A stretch of DNA of 64,000 nucleotides from CAZEHS01 sp964424355 (GTDB taxonomy: Bacteria; Bacillota; Clostridia; Peptostreptococcales; Acidaminobacteraceae): positions 1-64,000 of the forward strand of contig CAYRIO010000001.1 in assembly GCA_964424355.1 (NCBI GenBank). The letters are read 5' to 3'. Below the pieces are notes generated by a model. It did not search any database. It was not told the origin of the DNA and worked only from the letters and a program-made list of their open reading frames with translations. The position numbers were made by a program, and so were the translations under genes. Positions 6,788 through 15,093 of this stretch are shown piece after piece. Numbering within the stretch: position 1 is the first letter of the stretch; every line of letters starts with the position of its first letter.

Positions 6788-7525
6788 ATGAAAATCATAC
6801 ATGAACTGATTAAGACCATTGAAAAGACTGATAAGGACAGTTTTGAAAAATTGAAGCCCACAATGCTGAAATTGGCTCGAATGTCAGCTCTTTCATTTGG
6901 GAATGAAGAAAAGAAATTGACGGGCAAGAGAATCGAAGAAATATACAATATGTGGCTAATTCCCTTTGGGCAAGACCAAGAATTTTTAGATGAAATAGAA
7001 AGCCTGATTTCAAAGCTGAATAGTGAATTTATAAGAACTTATGAATCCCTCACTGATGGGATGTCAGAAAGAGGATACCGAAAAGATGCCATTGAATTAA
7101 GTGCTTTTGTTTTGAGAAGCATTGGAGGAAAAGCACGCGGACTGAATTTACATTTAGGAAGAAAAAAGAAATTGTTGGTGTATTGCGATTCAGAAGAACA
7201 ATTAAGAGACTTGAAAACCGAAATATCCAAGCAACTGCGTGAACAATCTTGTGAAAGCCCATACGTTTCAGCACTGCTAATCAATGGGCTCGTGTGCTCC
7301 ATAAAAGAAAACCTTGATGAAATGAGCAGACAATTAGCAGGAACGATTAGGGCAATGGTATCAATGGATAACCGTACAATTGAGGAATTAGAAAGTAATG
7401 AAATACTGGGAACGTATTTTGATCCTCAATATCCCAAAGAGCTAAAACGACGGATTTATCTTTGGGACAAACTGACTGTAGAATTAAGAAATGAATATAG
7501 CATTGACGAAATTATTGGAAATTGA
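6788..7525 (+). CDS. Cassette protein, unknown, 245 residues
   Basis: A soluble, charged, largely helical protein I do not recognise; there is no signal peptide, membrane segment or cysteine motif. Segments such as EEQLRDLKTEISKQLREQ and LDEMSRQLAGTIRAMVS suggest amphipathic helices. Two starts are possible: ATG 6764, or ATG 6788 preceded by GGAGAAG. I prefer 6788 because of the ribosome site; the longer form would be 253 residues. Its stop lies 44 bases before the truncated attC site 9, the same spacing as for other cassette genes. It is A/T-rich relative to the chromosomal genes to the right. Confidence 0.7.
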   Translation: MKIIHELIKTIEKTDKDSFEKLKPTMLKLARMSALSFGNEEKKLTGKRIEEIYNMWLIPFGQDQEFLDEIESLISKLNSEFIRTYESLTDGMSERGYRKDAIELSAFVLRSIGGKARGLNLHLGRKKKLLVYCDSEEQLRDLKTEISKQLREQSCESPYVSALLINGLVCSIKENLDEMSRQLAGTIRAMVSMDNRTIEELESNEILGTYFDPQYPKELKRRIYLWDKLTVELRNEYSIDEIIGN

Positions 7526-7568
7526 ATTGGATTAATGAAATAAAGTCAAAGGCCCGCCGCGTACTTCA

Positions 7569-7635
7569 TACGAACAATGCATCTGCCGCAAGGATTTCGG
7601 GTATGATCCGGGCTGGTTCCGGACGTCGCCCGAAT
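7569..7635 (+). repeat. attC-like site 9, truncated left half
   Basis: It begins with TACGAAC (7569-7575) and GCATCTGCCGCAAGG as in sites 2 and 7, and continues through CGGGTATGATCCGGGCTGGTTCCGGAC into GTCGCCCGAAT, then stops abruptly. The whole right half, including the right box, is missing. What follows is part of an antitoxin gene on the other strand, so this is the edge of the array. Confidence 0.65.
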
Positions 7636-7778
7636 ACAACCAAATCTCCCTGACCATTTTTCGTGATAAAAACAGGTTCGGCATTGTTGTGACAGACATC
7701 AGAAATGTTACCCTGCAAAGTAGACACAGAGAAAGAGGCTGTGGCTACCATGGCAGGGTATTTTTTATAATTAATCAA
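7629..7778 (-). pseudogene. Truncated YefM/Phd-type antitoxin
   Basis: About 50 codons read NISDVCHNNAEPVFITKNG and GDLVVFG, matching the N-terminal half of YefM/Phd antitoxins (the typical pattern is ..N.EP..ITKNG.GD.V..). The frame then runs into the reverse complement of attC site 9 and continues as non-homologous sequence to a stop at 7566. The usual C-terminal toxin-binding half is gone and no RelE/YoeB partner is visible. The antitoxin was cut at the array border. Confidence 0.65.
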
Positions 7779-7796
7779 ACGGAAGTGAAGACAATG

Positions 7797-7952
7797 ACAG
7801 AAATTGATGATTTACTGCAAATCGGTAATGTTGAATCGGTTTTACCCAAACAGATCAATTATACAGATGATTTTGAAGTCCGATTTTATATGAACACACC
7901 AATGCCGTTTCAGGTGCCATTTTATCAGTGTATACATTTAGATTGTGAATAG
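7797..7952 (+). CDS. Small ORF, unknown
   Basis: A 52-residue reading frame (starting MTEIDDLLQIGNVESVL) divergent from the antitoxin remnant. GGAAGTGAAGACA precedes the ATG. There is no recognisable motif and it may be the surviving 5' end of a longer gene. Low confidence. Confidence 0.3.
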   Translation, partial: TEIDDLLQIGNVESVLPKQINYTDDFEVRFYMNTPMPFQVPFYQCIHLDCE

Positions 7953-8055
7953 TGAATCATTCGGGTATTAAATAAGCGAATGATTTGATTGGCTAAAATT
8001 TGTTATCATTAATCCAGCAATTGTAGTCAAAATTAATTTTGAAGGGACGGTTCAC

Positions 8056-8703
8056 ATGGAAAAAGAAACCTTATTTAAAAAAATGAGTGTTGCTTTGGTT
8101 GAAATGGAAGAAAAACAGGTGGTGGTCCTTTGCCACGAAACCCTCACAATGGGGATTCCGGCAAATGAGATCATAACGGAGGGACTAATCGCAGGCATGA
8201 ATGAGGTCAGTCGTCTGTATGAGGAAGAGGAATATTTCCTGCCGGAGGTTCTTATCTGTTCAGATGCCATGAACGCGGGCCTGGATGTAGTGAAACCCCA
8301 TTTGGACCAATCTTCCATGGCGGACCCCATCAAAGTGGTAATCGGTGTTGTACAGGGCGATACCCATGATATCGGCAAGAATCTGGTGCGGATCATGATG
8401 GAAGCGGGTGGCTGCGAAGTACATGATTTGGGCAGAGATGTTCAATTGAGCCGGTTTGTTGATAAGGCTGAAGAAATAGGCGCCCATATCATCTGCATGT
8501 CGACCCTGATGACAACGACAATGGACGGTATGAAGACAGTCATCGATCAATTGGAAGAGAAGAGCGTCCGAAACAAATATAAGGTTCTGATCGGCGGCGG
8601 CCCCATTTCCCAGCAGTTTGCTGATCGAATCGGTGCGGACCTCTATACGAAAGATGCTGGTGAAGCAGTCAGACGCGTTAAAGACATGTTCGGGGGGAAC
8701 TAA
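8056..8703 (+). CDS. Corrinoid (B12-binding) methyl-carrier protein
   Basis: A 215-residue corrinoid protein of the MtaC/MtbC/MttC type. It carries the methyl group on cobalt between a substrate methyltransferase and a second methyltransferase in the cytoplasm. A helical cap domain (residues 1-85) precedes a Rossmann-like B12 domain. The cobalt-ligand motif DxHxxG is present as GDTHDIGKNL (D102, H104, G107), followed by the S/T region MSTLMTT and the GG of VLIGGGP. The ATG at 8056 follows GAAGGGACGG. The methyltransferase gene at 8706 starts two bases after its stop, so they are co-transcribed. It is the first gene of a run that ends at 16157. Confidence 0.93.
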   Translation: MEKETLFKKMSVALVEMEEKQVVVLCHETLTMGIPANEIITEGLIAGMNEVSRLYEEEEYFLPEVLICSDAMNAGLDVVKPHLDQSSMADPIKVVIGVVQGDTHDIGKNLVRIMMEAGGCEVHDLGRDVQLSRFVDKAEEIGAHIICMSTLMTTTMDGMKTVIDQLEEKSVRNKYKVLIGGGPISQQFADRIGADLYTKDAGEAVRRVKDMFGGN

Positions 8704-8705
8704 GC

Positions 8706-9764
8706 ATGAAAATCAGAGAAGATATACTGACATCAAAAGAGCGGCTGCTGGCTCTTCTTTCGGGCAAACCCCTGGACCGGATTCTCTGCATGCCGATTAT
8801 GACGAGTAACGTGGCACAGCTCATCGACCGGAATATCCGGGATTTCCAGTTGGATGGGAAAGTTATGGCAGAGTCCCATATTGCAGGCTTCAGAAAATAT
8901 GGCTATGACCTGATTTATCTGTTCAGCAATTGCTCAGGCATTGCCGAGGCGATGGGCCAAGAGCTGGTTTATTCCGATGAAGAGCCTGCCAACTGTGAAG
9001 TGCCTGCTGTAACGTGTGAAGCAGATCTGGCAAAAATCAAAGTAGCGGAAGCCAATGACGGGCAGTTCCCGGTATTCTATGAGGCCATTGATATTCTGAA
9101 CAAGGAAATCGGAGACGAGGTTTTCATCTCCGCCTGCTTCTCCGGACCGGTATCTACGGCTGCTACGCTGCGGGGGACTGAAGACTTTGCACGTGATACA
9201 TACGCCAATCCTGAGCTCTGCCACACTCTGCTGAGAATGGCCACAGACAGCTGCAAGAATTTTATCCGGGCAGTCACGGCTAAAGGAGCGGTGCCTATTA
9301 TTCTTGAACCCATCGCATCCGGAAGCATTTTCAGCCCCAAGATGTACGAAACATTTGCAGTACCTTACATCAAGGAACTGGTTGACTGCGCTCACGAATG
9401 CGGTGCTCTGGTTCCACTCCATATCTGCGGCAAAACCCATAAAATCGTAAATAAGATGACAGAAAGCGGTGCCGATGTCATCAGCCTTGATATCTGTGAT
9501 TTGGCCCATGCACGGGACAAAGTGGCTGGAAGAGCTGTGATTCTGGGTAACATCACCCCCGCCAGCGACCTGCTTTTCGGGCCTGCAGACCATGTTGTTG
9601 AAGTCTGCAAGCAGGCCATGGACACCATGGCAGGCTATACACCCGGGTTTGTTTTGGCCACCGGCTGCGAAGTGCCTGTAGCGGTTCCCCATGAGCATAT
9701 CCAGGCGATGATGGATGCGGTCAGGAGCCATGGCGCTTACGAATACCCACCTGTAGAAGCTTAA
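8706..9764 (+). CDS. UroD-fold cobalamin methyltransferase (MtaA/CmuA-like) 1
   Basis: A 352-residue TIM-barrel protein of the uroporphyrinogen decarboxylase superfamily, which includes MtaA/MtbA (methylcob(III)alamin to CoM or other thiols), CmuA and related B12 methyltransferases. It starts with the usual SKERLLALLSGKPLDRIL. The zinc-site H-x-C is seen as LHICGKTHK (about residues 238-246) and the later cysteine in ATGCEVPVAVPHEH. Length is normal. It follows the corrinoid gene by two bases and precedes a second UroD-fold gene by 20. It either acts on the substrate or passes the methyl group to an acceptor; which cannot be told from sequence. Confidence 0.88.
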   Translation: MKIREDILTSKERLLALLSGKPLDRILCMPIMTSNVAQLIDRNIRDFQLDGKVMAESHIAGFRKYGYDLIYLFSNCSGIAEAMGQELVYSDEEPANCEVPAVTCEADLAKIKVAEANDGQFPVFYEAIDILNKEIGDEVFISACFSGPVSTAATLRGTEDFARDTYANPELCHTLLRMATDSCKNFIRAVTAKGAVPIILEPIASGSIFSPKMYETFAVPYIKELVDCAHECGALVPLHICGKTHKIVNKMTESGADVISLDICDLAHARDKVAGRAVILGNITPASDLLFGPADHVVEVCKQAMDTMAGYTPGFVLATGCEVPVAVPHEHIQAMMDAVRSHGAYEYPPVEA

Positions 9765-9784
9765 AGAAATGAAGGTGCTCAAAT

Positions 9785-10789
9785 TTGAATGAAAAAACAA
9801 GACTGCTCCATGTATTAAAGGGGGAGGCGGTGGACCGTCCCCCCGTTATTTGCCCAGGCGGCATGATGAATGCCAGTGTCACAGAACTGTTGCAGGATGT
9901 CCGAGCCAATCACAATTCAGATGTGGATGCCATGGTTGAGGTGGCCATAAAGGTTCATGCCCTGACGGGTTTTGAGAACCTGGGTGTTCCCTTTGATATG
10001 ACGGTGGAATCGGAACCACTGGGTGCCTGTGTGGACTGGGGTGACAAGGAGTTGGAACCCCGGGTTACCCAGTACAGCGAGGTGTCCATTGAAGAGATCA
10101 TCAGTGTCCGTCACGTGGAACCCTTTGCTGAAAAGCGGATGGCCACCACGCTGGAAGCAATCGGAAAACTGAAGAACCGCGACATCCCTGTTATCGGCAA
10201 TGTGACGGGTCACTTCAGCACGGCCACATCGGTCATAGACCCCCTGGTCATTTTCAAGATGCTGAGAAACGATCCTGAGAAGGCCGCCGGCTTTTTCAAG
10301 TTCATCAATGATTATTCGATTATCTATGCCCGTGAAATGGTGAAAGCCGGTGCCGATGTCATTGCAGTTTCGGACCCAACGGCCACAGGGGATATTCTGG
10401 GGACCAAGTACTTTGAAAAATTCGCGGCACCTTATTACAAGCTGTTCATCGAGAACCTGCATGCCCTTAATGTCCCTGTGATTGTTCACATTTGCGGCAA
10501 CGCCAACACAATTGTGGAAAGCCTGAACCGCATCGGAGCGGATGCCCTGAGCTTTGACTCGATTGTGAATATGCGGGCTGCCAGAAAACTTGTCCAGACA
10601 GCCCTGATGGGGAATGTGAATACCCAACTGCTGCATACCGGGGAAATGGATAAGATTCGTTCCATCACAGCCAATTGCATCGACTCCGGCGTAGATATCG
10701 TAGCGCCTGCCTGCGGGCTCAGCATGGCCACGCCGGTCCATAATTTGAAGGCGATGACGGACTTTGTCCGGAAAGGCAGTGAGAATTAG
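9785..10789 (+). CDS. UroD-fold cobalamin methyltransferase 2
   Basis: A 334-residue member of the same superfamily, only distantly similar to its neighbour. It begins RLLHVLKGEAVDRPPVICPGG. The H-x-C zinc motif is VHICGNANT and the final cysteine is in PACGLSMATP. The start is TTG at 9785 after GAAGGTGCTC; the overlapping ATG is out of frame. The stop abuts the ATG of the activator gene at 10790 with no gap, so expression is tightly coupled. Two different UroD-fold enzymes next to one corrinoid protein fits one donor-side and one acceptor-side transferase, but this is inference. Confidence 0.87.
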   Translation: MNEKTRLLHVLKGEAVDRPPVICPGGMMNASVTELLQDVRANHNSDVDAMVEVAIKVHALTGFENLGVPFDMTVESEPLGACVDWGDKELEPRVTQYSEVSIEEIISVRHVEPFAEKRMATTLEAIGKLKNRDIPVIGNVTGHFSTATSVIDPLVIFKMLRNDPEKAAGFFKFINDYSIIYAREMVKAGADVIAVSDPTATGDILGTKYFEKFAAPYYKLFIENLHALNVPVIVHICGNANTIVESLNRIGADALSFDSIVNMRAARKLVQTALMGNVNTQLLHTGEMDKIRSITANCIDSGVDIVAPACGLSMATPVHNLKAMTDFVRKGSEN

Positions 10790-12436
10790 ATGGGCAGACT
10801 CCTTTTCAAAGACACCGGAATCACATTGGATTTCGAAAGCGGTTTAACGCTGGCGGAATGCATCAGGCAAGCAGGGCTTGCCATTGAAACCCCCTGCAAC
10901 TGCATCGGAAAATGCGGCAAGTGCAGGGTTATTGCCAGTGGCGATTTGTTCCCCATGGAACCGGCGGAGGCGCTTTTGCTGGATGGTGAAGACTCCATCA
11001 GACTGGCTTGCATGGCACGGATCAGTGGCGATGCGGAAGTGCAGCTGCTGCAGGAGCCCGATTTCCTGAAAACCGTCAATCTGGGTTATTCGAAGGATTT
11101 CGAAGTGAACACTGACACGGTGAAAAGAATCCTGCTTTCTGATAAGGGAATTCCAGCCCAGGAAGAAGTGGTGTTTGGAAGCAGGATTTTGGAATCAGGG
11201 CATCAGTTAGGCGCTCTGCTGGGGGTGGCGATCGACATCGGCACCACCGGCATTTCCGCCTATCTCGTCGATTTGGAGCGGGGCGATGTCCTCAGCAGGG
11301 ATTCCTGTTTGAATCCGCAGACGCAGTTCGGCAGCGATGTCCTTTCCAGAATCAGCTACTGCATGGATCATCAGGATGGCTGTGAAGCTTTGAAAAATTC
11401 GGTGGTTGATAGGATTAACGTCATCGTGGATACCTTGCTCCGGAACAGCAATCATCAAGGGTGCCGCAGCTCAGTCTATCGGATGACCATCGCAGGCAAT
11501 ACCACCATGCTCCACTTTTTAACCGGGACCGATACCGCATCCATTGCCAGAGCCCCCTATAAACCGGTTTTCCTTGACCGGTTGGATATGCCGGCACAGG
11601 AGCTGGGCGTAGCCATGCATCAGAACGGGATCATCACCCTGCTGCCTTCAGCATCCGGGTACGTGGGAGCCGATATCCTTGCAGGGGTCGTCGCAACGGG
11701 ATTTGATGAAAAACATCGCCCCTCCCTGTTCATTGATATCGGAACGAATGGGGAAATCGTCGTCTTCAGCGACGGGAAATTGGCTGCTACATCCACGGCG
11801 GCGGGCCCTGCTCTGGAAGGGATGAATATCGCCTGCGGCTGCCGCGCGGAAGCGGGTGCGATGGATTCGTTCCAGATGGATGCCGATTATGGCGTGAACT
11901 GGACCACCATCGGAGAAAAGAAACCCAAGGGGATTTGCGGCAGCGGGCTCATCGATCTGATGGCCTGCCTTGTCAGAATGGGTCTTGTGCTTCCCGGCGG
12001 CAAACTGTCCACCGATGTAGACCCACGGGCAGCCCACCGGATTCGTGATAAAAAATTCTATATTACGGAAGATATCTACCTGTCCCAAAAGGATATCCGC
12101 CAGATTCAGCTGGCAAAAGGGGCGATTGCAGCGGGAGTCGTCATGCTGCTGAATCAAATCGATGTTCCTCTTGAAACGGTTGCCGAAGCGGTCATCGCCG
12201 GGTCTTTTGGGTACCATATCAAGCCGGAGAGTTTATTGGAAATCGGCTTGATTCCCAAAGGCTTTCAGGGGCGGATCACCTTCGTGGGGAATTCATCGGT
12301 GGAAGGGGCCAGGCTGGCGCTGCTGAACAAGGATGCTCTTGACAGGATGACGGAGCTGCAGGATACGATTCAGGTGTTGGAGCTGTCCACCAGCGATCGG
12401 TTCCAGGAAGTTTTCGTCAAAGAACTGGGATTTTAG
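10790..12436 (+). CDS. RACO-like reductive activator of corrinoid protein
   Basis: A 548-residue Fe-S/ASKHA ATPase that re-reduces accidentally oxidised cob(II)alamin to cob(I)alamin in corrinoid methyltransferase systems. The N-terminal 2Fe-2S ferredoxin domain has C36, C38, C42 and C45 in CNCIGKCGKCRV, plus C72 in LACMARI. After a linker and middle domain, the ASKHA actin-like domain starts at about residue 146 with VAIDIGTTGISAYLVDL, and later has IDIGTNGEIVVF and AGNTTMLHFLTG. The ATG at 10790 directly follows the stop of the UroD-fold gene. Domain order and length match RACO/RamA-type activators with an N-terminal plant-type ferredoxin. Confidence 0.92.
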   Translation: MGRLLFKDTGITLDFESGLTLAECIRQAGLAIETPCNCIGKCGKCRVIASGDLFPMEPAEALLLDGEDSIRLACMARISGDAEVQLLQEPDFLKTVNLGYSKDFEVNTDTVKRILLSDKGIPAQEEVVFGSRILESGHQLGALLGVAIDIGTTGISAYLVDLERGDVLSRDSCLNPQTQFGSDVLSRISYCMDHQDGCEALKNSVVDRINVIVDTLLRNSNHQGCRSSVYRMTIAGNTTMLHFLTGTDTASIARAPYKPVFLDRLDMPAQELGVAMHQNGIITLLPSASGYVGADILAGVVATGFDEKHRPSLFIDIGTNGEIVVFSDGKLAATSTAAGPALEGMNIACGCRAEAGAMDSFQMDADYGVNWTTIGEKKPKGICGSGLIDLMACLVRMGLVLPGGKLSTDVDPRAAHRIRDKKFYITEDIYLSQKDIRQIQLAKGAIAAGVVMLLNQIDVPLETVAEAVIAGSFGYHIKPESLLEIGLIPKGFQGRITFVGNSSVEGARLALLNKDALDRMTELQDTIQVLELSTSDRFQEVFVKELGF

Positions 12437-12451
12437 GCAAAGGCGGTTAGG

Positions 12452-13396
12452 ATGATCAAAATTGATGTGGTTTCGGGTTTTTTGGGGGCGGGCAAGACAA
12501 CCTTGGTAAAACGATTGCTGTCAGCCTGCCGGCATGAAAAAGTGGTGCTTATAGAAAATGAATTCGGAGAAATCGGAATCGATGGAGATCTGGTGGAACG
12601 GGATGGCTTCGATGTGTTCGAAATCTCCAGTGGCTGCATCTGCTGCATCATGAAAAAGGATTTTGTAGAGGTGCTCCAGCGGATCATTGATGAATACAAA
12701 CCGGACCGCATCATGATAGAGCCCACGGGAATCAGTATCTTGAGTGATATTGTTGAAATATTGAAAAGCCCGGCCTTTGTGAATCTCTGTGAAATCAATT
12801 CCCTGATTACAGTGGTGGACAGTGTTCATTTTCTGGACCAGCGGGAGATCTTCGGAGAATTCTTTGAGGATCAGATTGCCAATGCTTCACAGTTGGTTTT
12901 GAGTAAGGCTCAGCTGGTGGAAGAACCCCAAATCGTAAAAGTCACTGAAGCCCTGCGCGGTATGAATGAAGCGGCTGAAATCGTTGCTTTCAGTTGGGGC
13001 GATATGGGGGATGGGCAGATGGAAAGGCTGATTGAAGGCGATGTGATAGCCGATTTCAACGAGATGTCCCACGCGGAGCACCGTCCCTGCAGGGAAAATG
13101 AATTCAGCACCTTTGCATCGAAAAGTTTGGGGAAGTTCACCGAGACAGCTCTGGAACTCGTTTTGGAAGAATTGAAGCAGCCGCGGTTCGGCCAGGTTCT
13201 TCGGGGCAAGGGGTTTATCCGTGGTGTTGGCACAAACCTGGAATTCAGTTATACCAATGGCAGCTACATGGTCAGTGAGAGTAAGTTCAAGTCCAGCGGG
13301 AAGTTCTGCCTGATTGGAAAGAACTTGGTGGACCACGAGATTAAAAAAATATTCGGAATAAAAGATGAGGGTGTAGCCAAGTGGTTGAAATTCTGA
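12452..13396 (+). CDS. CobW/P47K-family (G3E) GTPase 1
   Basis: A 314-residue metallochaperone-type GTPase. Walker A is GFLGAGKTTL (residues 9-18), the metal-binding GCxCC motif is GCICC (61-65), and the nucleotide motifs EPTG and LSKAQ follow. The C-terminal CobW_C domain is present (FGQVLRGKGFIRG). Family role: GTP-driven delivery of a metal ion (Zn, Co, Ni) to a target enzyme. Its place between the corrinoid activator and a heavy-metal-exporter-like permease suggests it serves zinc-dependent UroD-fold enzymes or cobalt/corrinoid handling. It overlaps the next gene by 16 bases. Confidence 0.9.
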   Translation: MIKIDVVSGFLGAGKTTLVKRLLSACRHEKVVLIENEFGEIGIDGDLVERDGFDVFEISSGCICCIMKKDFVEVLQRIIDEYKPDRIMIEPTGISILSDIVEILKSPAFVNLCEINSLITVVDSVHFLDQREIFGEFFEDQIANASQLVLSKAQLVEEPQIVKVTEALRGMNEAAEIVAFSWGDMGDGQMERLIEGDVIADFNEMSHAEHRPCRENEFSTFASKSLGKFTETALELVLEELKQPRFGQVLRGKGFIRGVGTNLEFSYTNGSYMVSESKFKSSGKFCLIGKNLVDHEIKKIFGIKDEGVAKWLKF

Positions 13397-14214
13397 TAGA
13401 TAGTGTAAAAGACACGCTGAAAGTGGTTCCGCTGATTTTTATCATTTTTCTGGCAGTAGATCTGCTGATGCGAAAAATAAATCACGAAGATAAGCTGTTG
13501 GAGCGGTTCTCTAGGCATGATTACCTTGGTGGCGCGCTTCTGGGTGTCATTCCCCAGTGCGGGATATCCGTTGCCTTTGCTAAGCTGTATGCCAATGGCT
13601 ATCTGAGTATCGGCATGCTGGTGGCCGTGTTCATTGCGGGGTCAGACGAAGCCCTGATTATTCTGGGTGCCCACCCGGACCGGTTGGCGACCGTGGGCGC
13701 GGTGCTTCTGCTGAAGATCTTTTTTGCGGTAGGGGCCGGATTCACCGTCAACCTCTTCATCAAGGAGAAGAGAAACCGAATCAAGGGCTGCGGTGTGGGC
13801 TGCCAATGCCCCAAGTGTGCAAAAACCCCTAGCCTGATGGTCAATAACATCCTGCATACGCTGCGGATCACTCTGTTCCTGGTGCTGACAGTGTTTGTCA
13901 TCAATATGGCCGTGGAGCAGATCGGAGAAGAGGCGTTTCACAGCCTTCTGGGAAGCAATACATTCCTACAGCCCATCTACGCTGCATTCATCGGGATGAT
14001 TCCCAGCTGCATGTCCTCCGTGGTATTGGCGGAAGCCTACATGCAGGGAGCCATTGGATTCGGTGCCATGATGGGGGGGCTGTGCGCCAATACCGGTTAC
14101 GGCATCCTCATTGTGTTCAAGGAGCTTTCATTGAAGAAGGCGCTAAAAATCGTTGTCATTGTTCAAGTGGTAAGTATTCTTATCGGAGAAGTCATTTCAG
14201 TATTGTGGGGGTGA
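13381..14214 (+). CDS. 10-TM permease, ArsP_2-like, Cys-rich loop
   Basis: A 277-residue membrane protein with about eight to ten hydrophobic segments arranged as two similar halves, each with a P-x-C core (LLGVIPQCGISVAFAK near residue 60, GMIPSCMSSVVLAE near 205). The central cytoplasmic loop has C137, C141, C143 and C146 (CGVGCQCPKC), a soft-metal-type cluster. This is the pattern of the putative 10-TM heavy-metal exporter family (Pfam ArsP_2), related to organoarsenical permeases; transport has not been shown for most members. GTG start at 13381 inside the end of the CobW gene. Its cargo might be the substrate or product of the demethylation system. Confidence 0.8.
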   Translation: MVEILIDSVKDTLKVVPLIFIIFLAVDLLMRKINHEDKLLERFSRHDYLGGALLGVIPQCGISVAFAKLYANGYLSIGMLVAVFIAGSDEALIILGAHPDRLATVGAVLLLKIFFAVGAGFTVNLFIKEKRNRIKGCGVGCQCPKCAKTPSLMVNNILHTLRITLFLVLTVFVINMAVEQIGEEAFHSLLGSNTFLQPIYAAFIGMIPSCMSSVVLAEAYMQGAIGFGAMMGGLCANTGYGILIVFKELSLKKALKIVVIVQVVSILIGEVISVLWG

Positions 14215-14217
14215 AGC

Positions 14218-15093
14218 ATGGAAAGCACCGTGAATTTCAAATGCGAAGGCGAGAATCTTGAACAGATTCCGGAATCAATCACCGAGCGGACGGGGATTTC
14301 GTTCCCCAAAGCCCATACGGACAGGGATATGATGGCTCTGCTGGCTCGGGAGATCAGGGCGTATAAAAGCGATACCCTGTGCCGGATTCCCTTCTGTGTG
14401 ACAACTGAGGCGGAGGCATTCGGCGCCGTGATCAATCTGGGCGATGATTACAGCGGACCCAGGGTACAGGCTTATGCCTACGACAGTTTGGATGCCATGG
14501 GAAGCATCACAGCTCTGAACCTGAAAAGCGGCAGGATCCGAACCGTGCTTGATTGTATAGAAAAATTGAGTCAGGCTGGAGAAACCGTTGCCCTGACGGT
14601 GGAAGGCCCCTTCACCATCATCTCGTCGCTGATTGAACCCCTGCACTTCTACAAAGGGATCCGGAACAATCGGGAAGAGGTTGATGCCATTCTCGCAGTG
14701 GTTGAGAACGGCATCGTGGATTATGCCCTGGAAGGGATCCGACGGGGTGCCAGAATCATTTCCTATGGCGATCCGGTAGGCGCCATGGATATCGTTGGTC
14801 CCAAGATCTATGCAGATATCAGTGGAATGAGCTCTTACCGGATACTAAAACGATTAGAGGGAAAGCTGGGCACTAATCTCATCCACATTTGCGGTAAAAC
14901 AACCACTGCTTTCACCAAGCTCAACTTCGCAGAAGCCGTTCCTCACCATGTTGAAGAAGAACAGACCTATGGGGAAGCTCTGGCAAAAGTCATGGAGACT
15001 CAGGACGGCAGCCGGATGATTGGTCATCAGTGCATCAAAAAAACACCATTTCCGCTGAAAAGCGGTATCGTATGGGAGATCAAACTGACATGA
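14218..15093 (+). CDS. UroD-fold methyltransferase 3 (short form)
   Basis: A 291-residue UroD-superfamily protein, shorter than the usual 330-360. It retains the NLIHICGKTTTAF zinc segment and the YGDPVGAMDIVGPKIY barrel strand but lacks the typical N-terminal RxxxxLxGexxDRxP opening and has only one clear H-x-C element. The end is unusual: HQCIKKTPFPLKSG gives a terminal cysteine in a different context from its relatives. It begins three bases after the permease stop, and its stop overlaps the next start (ATGA). It may be a paralog with a partner or regulatory role, or a transferase for a different acceptor. Confidence 0.8.
   Translation: MESTVNFKCEGENLEQIPESITERTGISFPKAHTDRDMMALLAREIRAYKSDTLCRIPFCVTTEAEAFGAVINLGDDYSGPRVQAYAYDSLDAMGSITALNLKSGRIRTVLDCIEKLSQAGETVALTVEGPFTIISSLIEPLHFYKGIRNNREEVDAILAVVENGIVDYALEGIRRGARIISYGDPVGAMDIVGPKIYADISGMSSYRILKRLEGKLGTNLIHICGKTTTAFTKLNFAEAVPHHVEEEQTYGEALAKVMETQDGSRMIGHQCIKKTPFPLKSGIVWEIKLT

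Larger units (their letters stand above)
1..7640 (+). mobile_element. Integron-type gene cassette array, no integrase in window
   Basis: Nine copies (seven full, one internally deleted, one truncated) of a structured repeat of about 155 bp lie in the same orientation. Each opens with a box of the form NNNTAAC (or ACGAAC) and closes with CAAACGTTA or a close variant. Where a gene precedes a repeat on the + strand, its stop codon lies 40-55 bases upstream (genes at 521, 1284, 2523 and 6788), which is the orf-attC layout of integron cassettes. Cassette borders, taken as G^TT in the right box, fall at 450/451, 1206/1207, 1870/1871, 2448/2449, 3109/3110, 3634/3635, 5860/5861 and about 6724. Cassette sizes are about 0.5-0.9 kb where intact. 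An IS110 element sits inside the array. No intI gene is seen, so this is either the distal part of an integron or an integrase-less attC cluster. Confidence 0.75.

Noticed and set aside
301..7635. IS200/IS605-type palindromic ends or group II intron parts
   Set aside because: No TnpA/TnpB or reverse transcriptase, and the repeats always follow cassette genes in one direction and carry paired boxes at both ends.
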